DNA from: Saussurea involucrata | Lineage: Eukaryota > Streptophyta > Magnoliopsida > Asterales > Asteraceae | Assembly (NCBI GenBank): GCA_033807775.1 | Contig: CM066315.1 | Coordinates: forward strand, 63,671,320-63,735,319 | DNA: 64,000 bases | Reading direction: 5' to 3' | Part shown: positions 57,963 to 64,000 of the stretch, in pieces | Layout of the letters: the number at the start of each line of letters is the position of its first letter | Numbering within the stretch: position 1 is the stretch's first letter | The notes under the pieces: model-generated | What the model saw: only the letters and a program-made list of their open reading frames with translations | The model's database searches: none | Told to the model about the DNA's origin: nothing | Program-made: the position numbers and the translations under genes

Positions 57963-58149
57963 TTCTCTAATATTGCTAGATGGATCTTTCAGAAAATCAA
58001 GCAGAAAGTGTATGAAATACACTATAGAGAAAAAAAAATTATATAAAATTTTTTCTTGAAAAACTCTTAAAGTGTATGAAATACACTATAGAAAAAATTT
58101 CTATATAAATTTTTTTCTCAAAATACTTTTTTTTAATCAACACTTGTAT

Positions 58150-58520
58150 TCACAACTCGGATCAAACTGATACGGAATGATCACAACTCGGATTCTTCTT
58201 GATCCGAAATGAACACAATTCGGACTAGTCTTGATCCGAAATCACCACAACTGGGATTGGTCTTGATGCGAAATGACCACAACTCGGATTGGCCTGGATC
58301 CGAAATGAATACAACTCGGATCCTTCTTGATCCGAAATGAGTACAACTCGGATCCTTCTTGATCTGAAATCAAACCAATTCGTACTAGACAGATGCGAAT
58401 CCAACTTAATTCGGATTAGGCTGATCCGAATCCAACACTTGAATGATCTGAAATCACTTTGAATGATCCGAAATGAGGATGAATGATCCGAAATGAGGAT
58501 GAATGATCCGAGTTCTTTAT
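58150..58520 (-). repeat. TCGGAT/ATCCGAA minisatellite in LARD-2 leader
   Basis: About 30-bp imperfect units contain ACTCGGAT(C) and GATCCGAAATGA, which are inverted relative to each other, in at least ten copies. They lie between LTR and gag. Confidence 0.85.
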
Positions 58521-59004
58521 GAATGATCTGAGTTCTTCACTTAACACCCAAAACTCACTGAATCTGCCATAATTTCTTCAATTCTTGATCAAATGATATG
58601 AAACTTACACAGATTTGCTCGAAAAACAATCCCGCACACTTTTCTAATTGATCATAAATCCTAATTCGATCAATTTAATCGAATTAAGATCCAAAACAGT
58701 GAAATTAGGATTTTTTTAACAGAAAAAGTACAAATTCGTCAAAATTATGAATTCTGAGCAGAATTTGGTAAAAATTCTTGTTTTAAAGATGACAGGGATG
58801 AAAATCGAGTAAAACAGTGCCAAGTATCAATCCAAAATCTCCAAAATTGGTGGAAAAGATGAAATCTGGATGAACAGTGAATGAAGAAGCATCAGAAACC
58901 ATGATGAACAGTATTAGGTGCATGATCCGAGTTCTTCAAGAATCAAGAAGAACAGTGTAAAAATTCTTCAATTTGGTCTTTGAACTGCTTGAATCTTCTG
59001 TTTA

Positions 59005-59016
59005 GCTCTGATACCA
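59005..59016 (-). promoter_or_regulatory. LARD-2 primer binding site (tRNA-iMet)
   Basis: Minus-strand TGGTATCAGAGC, two bases from the LTR. Confidence 0.92.
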
Positions 59017-59018
59017 AT

Positions 59019-59275
59019 TGATAAACCCAGAATCTAGCAATATGATATGAACAAATATAGAGAGAATCTAGAGAGCAAATATGTCATCCATATATTCAAC
59101 ATATAAGTACAAAATGACATTAGCATGAAGTATTCTAGATTGTTGTCTAACTATTGAACTAGACATGCCTATTTATACCCATAACATACAAGGTATAAAG
59201 GCAAAGCAATACAACATAGACTCATTACAATACATTGATTTTACAGTAAATCTTGAATACAATAATGCTCTAACA
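59019..59275 (-). repeat. LARD-2 5' LTR
   Basis: Minus-strand start TGTTAGAGC, end TTTATCA. It is adjacent to GAAAG at 59276-59280 in Athila pol and shows partial similarity to the LARD-1 LTR. Confidence 0.85.
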
Positions 59276-62226
59276 GAAAGGATCATCCCAAACATATTGA
59301 CGAGTGTCATGTAAAAACTTTTTAAATGGTTGTCCACTCATCCCGTAGGGTTTTAGTCCACATGCCAAAAGGTTTGCAATTTCAGCGTACCAAGGAATAT
59401 CATTGTTGTGATGTTGAGCTGCTAGTAATTGTTCATGAGGAAAACTTTCCTTTACCGGAGTGGGTTCCACAGTGGTCACTACCTTCTCGAGCTTGGACAG
59501 ATGGTCAGCTACCTGGTTGCTTGTTCCTTTCCTATCAATGATTTTAAGGTCGAATTCCTGCAACAATAATACCCATCGAATCAAATGTGGCTTGGAATCA
59601 CTTTGTTGATCAAGTATTTTGTTGCTGCATGATCAGTGTGCACTATGGCCTTCGTCCCTATCAAGTAAGACCTGAAACGATCAAAAGCAAACACCACTGT
59701 AAGTAATTCTTTTTCAGTGACCGTGTCATTGACATGAGCTTTAATTAGTGTTTTACTTGCATAATAAATGGGGTAAAAGATTTTGTTTTTCCGCTGTCCT
59801 AAAACAGCCCCCACAGCCCACTCGCTGGCGTCACACATCACTTAGAATGGGAGTGACCAGTCAGGAGTGGTCACTATAGGTGTAGTAACTAAGGCTTTTT
59901 TGATTGTTTCAAAAGCATCACGACATTCTTGGGTGAATTTAAATTCTTTTTCATGTTGCAAAAGGTTACATAGGGGTTTTGTTACTTTGAAAAAGTCTTT
60001 GATGAACCTCCTATAGAAACCGGCGTGACCCAAGAAACTTTGAATACCTTTCACAATTGTGGGTTCGGGAAGTTGTGCCACTACTTCAACTTTGGCTTTG
60101 TCAACCTCTAACCCTCTCTTTGAGACAAGATGGCCTAGGACAATACCCTCTTCGACCATAAAATGACATTTTTCCCAATTTAAAATAAGGTCGTGGGTCT
60201 CACATCTCACTAGGCTTTTCTCCAAATTTCCCAGGCAGTTGTCAAATGATGTCCCTATCACAGAAAAGTCATCCATAAAAACTTCTATGGTGTCCTCAAT
60301 CATGTCGGTAAAAATGGCCATCATACAATGTTGGAAAGTGGCTGGGGCATTACATAATCCAAATGGCATCCTCCGGAATGCAAAAGTACCAGAGGGACAA
60401 GTAAAGGTGGTCTTTTCTTGGTCCTCGGGGGCGATATGAATTTGGTTGTATCCGGAGTATCCATCTAGAAAATAATAGAATTCATTTCCAGCTAACCTAT
60501 CGAGCATTTGGTCGATGAAGGGTAGGGGAAAATGGTCTTTCTTGGTGGCTAGGTTGAGTTGTCTATAGTCCATGCATATTCTCCACCCAGTAACAGTTCT
60601 AGTGGGAATGAGCTCGTTCTTTTCGTTTTCCACAACGGTTGTTCCACCCTTTTTAGGGACACATTGAACGGGGCTCACCCAACTACTACTAGCTATTGGG
60701 TAGATAATACCGGCGTCTAACCACTTCAAAACTTCTTTCATGACCACCTTTTTCATTATGGGATTAAATCTTTTTTGGGGTTGGACTTTTCCAGGATGGT
60801 CAATCTCCAAGTTAATCTTATGTTGACATAGGGAGGGGCTAATACCTCTAATGTCCGCTATGGTCCAACCAATTGCCTTCTTATGCTTTATTAACAAATC
60901 AATCAGAAGTTGTTCTTGTTTCTCACTAAGTTTGGAAGAGATAATAACAGGAAGTTTATTATCCTTAGCGAGATAATCATATTTTAAGTGAGATGGCAAT
61001 GGTTTGAGTTCTAACTCGGGAGGTTGTTCTATCGAAGGGGGTTGAATATTTCTGTCCTTAAAGTCCAAAGGTTTAAAGGCTGCCACAATTTCGTTACACT
61101 CATCCTTAAAAGTGTCATCACTCTCAGAATCAGAGTGCTCACTCTCACTGCCCATTGTGCTCACTAGATCGCAACTTGGGGTACCAGTAATCAAACTCAA
61201 AGCAAAGCAGTCTTCGATTTCTATGAACTTAAGGGACTTGAAGACATTAAATGTTACCTCTTGGTCATGGACTCTCATAGTGAGTTCCCCTTTGTGCACA
61301 TCAATCAAAGTACGTCCGGTTGCAAGAAACGGACGCCCTAACATGATTGGGATATCTTTATCGGCCTCATAATCTAGAATTAGAAAATCGGCAGGAAAGA
61401 TAAATTTATCCACTTGGACCACAACGTCTTCTATTTTTCCTTTAGGATAGGCAATGGACTGGTCGGCTAGTTGTAATGTCACGGTTGTGGGTCTAGCCTC
61501 TCCAATACCTAACTTGTTAAAAATGGACAATGGCATCAAGTTTATACTAGCTCCCAAATCACAAAGTGCTTAACCTACTTCCTGTCCTCCTATTGTGCAT
61601 GGAATGGTGAAACTACCCGGGTCTTTCAACTTAGGTGGAATCTTGCTAGTAAGGAGGGCACTACATTCCTTAGTTAATGCCACAGTCTCAAACTCACCTA
61701 ACTTTCTCTTTTTGTTCAAAATATCCTTCAAAAATTTAACATAGCTTGGAATTTGCTCGAGAGCCTCTACCAAGGGTATGTTAATGTGAAGTTGTTTAAA
61801 AATGTCTAAGAATTTTTTAAATTGAACATCGACATTTTTACTCTTCATTCTTTCGGGAAATGGAACATTTTGTGGGTCAATTTGAGTTTGTTGTGGTACT
61901 TGCTTTGGAACAGTAGGTTTTTGTGGGATGTTGAAAGTGGGAAGCTCAGGGACATCGGTCTTTACTATGGGTTTGTCAGTGACCTTAGGAGTGGGCACTA
62001 CGGTTTTAGGGGCAGTGGGGAATTGAGGCGGGTCTTCAGAGTCAATAATGACATCATTCAAACACTTTCCACTCCTAAGTGTTATGGACTTGACTTGTTC
62101 TTTTCCTATTACCCTAGCGTGTTCGGTGTCACTAGGTAATGCCCCTGGTGGTCTATTCTTAAATTCGACGGCTAGTTGTCCTACTTGAGTCTCTATGTTC
62201 CTTATGGCTGCTTGAGTTTGATTCAT
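59276..62226 (-). pseudogene. Athila protease-RT-RNase H part of pol
   Basis: The Gag-Pro linker (FKKFLDIFKQLHINIPLVEA, PKLKDPGSFTIPC) ends in a TAA near 61571, just ahead of the protease site DLGASINLMP. RT follows, with YRQLNLATKKDHFPLPF, FYYFLDGYSGYNQI, FRRMPFGLCNAPATFQ and the catalytic FMDD near 60275. A second TAA near 59842 precedes RNase H (MCDASEWAVGAVLGQ, HTDHAATKYL), whose frame shifts near 59585 into IIDRKGTSNQVADHLS. The end at 59276 is the LARD-2 insertion. The D-D catalytic pair of RT is intact but the reading frame is not. Confidence 0.9.
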
Positions 62227-62234
62227 GAAACCTT

Positions 62235-63524
62235 TCAGTATTGATTCAAGTGATGGTTGAGTCTCAGTAGAGTGAGTTGGTCGTGGTTGAAATGGTTATG
62301 AGGAATGCCCCTGGTGAAGGTTCTGTGGGGATGCCCACTGTGATGTTGGTGAAACCCATGGGGGTTTTGTGGTCTTTGTTGGATGTGACTCGCCCCATGG
62401 GGTTGGAGTCTTGGATTACCAGCCCAAGAGAAATTCAGGTGATTTCTCCATCCTGGATTATAGGTCTGTGAAAACGGGTTGTTCCTCGGGTTGGTTCCTA
62501 TAACATTAACGGCCTCAGGATTTGCAGGACAATAGTCAAAAACATGTTCTTCTCCCCAGAGGGAACAGTTCTCAGTGAGATGTGAAGTGGCCACTGCGGA
62601 GTTGACTTGTCCTCTATTTTGATTCAAAACCAGTTTGGTTAAAGCTACCAATTGTGCGTTCATGGTTTTCAGTGCTTCTGAGACAATGGTTGTGGTCTTT
62701 GGCATGGGCGCTCTAGGATTTGACAACTCGATGTTGTTGTTGGACACTTTTTCTAAGATTTGCTATATCCTTCATTGTAGGTTTTACCTGTGAAAGTTCC
62801 ACCTGTTGTTGCATCTAAGATGATTTTGGCTGCATTGGAAAGACCATTGTAAAAGGTCTCCAATTGGACGCAATGTGGGATGTCGTGATGTGGGCACTTT
62901 CGAAGTAACTCTTTAAAACGTTCCCATGCATCCGAAACAGCCTCATCTTCGCCTTGCTGAAACAAAATAATTTCATTTCGAGACTTTACATTCCTTGTAG
63001 GAGGAAAGTATTTTTGTAAAAATTTGTCAGCAAGTTCTTGCCAAGTGGTTATCGAATTAGGCTCATGTGAATTCAGCCAAGCTTTTGCCTTATCCCTTAA
63101 TGTAAAAGGGAAAAGTTTCAGCCTTAGGGCTTCATCAGTCACACCTTGCAATTGAAAGGAATCAGTCATTTCCAAAAATAATTTTAAGTGCGAGTGCGGA
63201 TCCTCAGATTGTAACCCTCCAAATTGACCCATGGCTTGGATCATTTGAAACATCACTGGTTTGAGTTCAAAGTGTTGTGCAATAATGTTGGGTTCAAACA
63301 TCACTAACCCCGGAAGTAGCATAGTCCCGTATTTTTCGATCTTTGCAATCGGCAATCGTCACTATGGTCTCCACTAATGGTGGGTTAACGGGTCTTTCTG
63401 CTCCTGCGATGTTTACAGTGGGGCTCACAGTGGTTTGTCGATTCTTGTTTTTACGTCTTCTTCGAAAAGTTTTCTCTATTTCAAGATCGAATGGTACCAA
63501 AGGCCCGTGTTGTTGCCTTGGCAT
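62235..63524 (-). pseudogene. Athila Gag, frame broken
   Basis: It starts MPRQQHGPLV at 63524, shifts frame near 63345, continues with the Gag core (GLQSEDPHSHLKLFLEM, LADKFLQKYFPPTRN, AWERFKELLRKCPHHD), meets a stop near 62753, and resumes in SNNNIELSNPRAP. The zinc knuckle reads CSLWGEEHVFDYC, with Trp in place of the second Cys. It would have been the RNA-binding structural protein. Confidence 0.85.
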
Positions 63525-63602
63525 GCAACACGGACAGCTTAGAAAAATGAGTTACTCGGGCTCGAACAAAAACTAATGTCTTGAGATTTAAAATCACGCC
63601 AG

Positions 63603-63620
63603 TCCCCAGCAACGGCGCCA
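63603..63620 (-). promoter_or_regulatory. Athila primer binding site
   Basis: Minus-strand TGGCGCCGTTGCTGGGGA, separated from the LTR by six bases as in the nested Athila at 32609. Confidence 0.88.
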
Positions 63621-63626
63621 AAAACT

Positions 63627-64000
63627 TGGTACGTGCGAAATATGTGATTTAATCGCAGTGGGAAGCAAACTATCCACAGTGGGAAGCGCAAGTGTACACT
63701 TGCCACTATGATCGTCACAGCAAGTAATAGTTGGTAAAATACCAGAATCGTATTCACAGAGACTGGGCAATCAAGACAATATGGTTCTCATGAGCTCCTT
63801 TTACAAGTTTCAGTTACAGAAAAAGGAATAAGTTGGTTTGTTTGGTGAAATGCTAATTTAACGAGTTACTTAAGATTTAAAGAAGGAATGTAGGTTAGAT
63901 TTTCCCTAGATTTTATCTTAAATACTTGATCCAGAAGAGTGATCACTATACGTGTGCAAAGTGGGCAGTCCCGTTAGAGAAGCCCGGTTACACAAATATT
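63627..64000 (-). repeat. Athila 5' LTR, continues beyond window
   Basis: The low-coordinate end reads TGGTACG on the plus strand (minus-strand CGTACCA, then the PBS). It contains CAGTGGGAAGC and GAGTGATCAC words. The U3 end lies right of the window, so it cannot be aligned with 49101-49573 here. Confidence 0.75.

Larger units (their letters stand above)
54165..59275 (-). mobile_element. LARD-2: gag-only copia derivative nested in Athila pol
   Basis: The 5' LTR (59019-59275), PBS (59005-59016), a leader with TCGGAT/ATCCGA repeats, a gag-like frame and a tail with hairpins and PPT-like runs match LARD-1 in order. The 3' LTR is not present: at about 54164 the tail joins the Athila integrase directly. 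The flanking GAAAG (59276-59280) and GAAAAG (54159-54164) resemble a target duplication. Pol is deleted at the same HMT point as in LARD-1. Confidence 0.8.
49101..64000 (-). mobile_element. Athila Ty3/gypsy element with third ORF, host of nested LARD-2
   Basis: On the minus strand: 5' LTR (63627 to beyond the window), PBS (63603-63620), gag, protease-RT-RNase H, integrase, ORF3, PPT and a truncated 3' LTR (49573 down to 49101). LARD-2 splits the pol gene between RNase H and integrase (about 54165-59275). Stops or frameshifts occur in gag, at the protease start, in RNase H, at the integrase C-terminus and in ORF3. Its LTR family also appears at 1-841. Confidence 0.88.

Overview
The window looks like repeat-dense chromosomal DNA of a flowering plant. 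It is AT-rich and holds nested LTR retrotransposons of typical plant lineages (Athila-type Ty3/gypsy, Sirevirus-type Ty1/copia, and large gag-only or non-coding derivatives). Only one fragment comes from an ordinary gene, the 3' half of a plant cytochrome P450. The retroelement proteins resemble those I know from eudicots, perhaps Asteraceae, but the species is not determined by anything I can see. There are no bacterial operons, rRNA, tRNA genes or CRISPR arrays.

Layout. 1-841: Athila-family LTR fragment (minus), abutting a Ty1/copia LTR (842-2200) that carries an array of TTCATATATGAA palindromes. 2921-4002: 5'-truncated P450 with one intron. 5194-11532: LARD-1, a gag-only copia derivative (plus) with PBS, LTRs and PPT, inserted in a tandemly repeated ~0.4-kb sequence that resumes at 11533-12400. 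12796-20974: a protein-less Ty3/gypsy-type element (plus) with 2.1-kb LTRs, an ATGAT target duplication and a striking array of tiny hairpins in each LTR. 21342-22480: LTR-like sequence with minisatellites. 22481-23947: two direct copies of an unrecognised ~0.6-kb repeat. 24980-47443: a 22.4-kb Sirevirus-like element (minus, TSD AAATA) with gag, pol and a very long third ORF. It is itself interrupted at 31242-38633 by a young Athila-type element (plus, TSD GAGCA) that keeps only gag and protease. 47734-49081: 3' end of another copia element (RNase H fragment plus LTR). 49101-64000: an Athila element (minus, 5' LTR running off the window) with broken gag, pol and a third ORF, interrupted by LARD-2 (about 54165-59275), a relative of LARD-1.

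How the parts fit. The autonomous-type elements would once have supplied Gag, protease, integrase, reverse transcriptase and RNase H. Every full pol here now carries stops or frameshifts. The gag-only and protein-less elements have intact cis signals (PBS, PPT, LTRs) and probably moved with proteins from relatives elsewhere. Two features stand out. First, each family carries its own short inverted-repeat word, dispersed through LTRs, untranslated regions and even coding regions, and these words stop at nesting boundaries. Second, several untranslated regions hold hairpin cassettes whose stem bases change in a paired way. Both are consistent with family-specific protein or RNA recognition. That interpretation is inference; the sequence patterns are directly visible.
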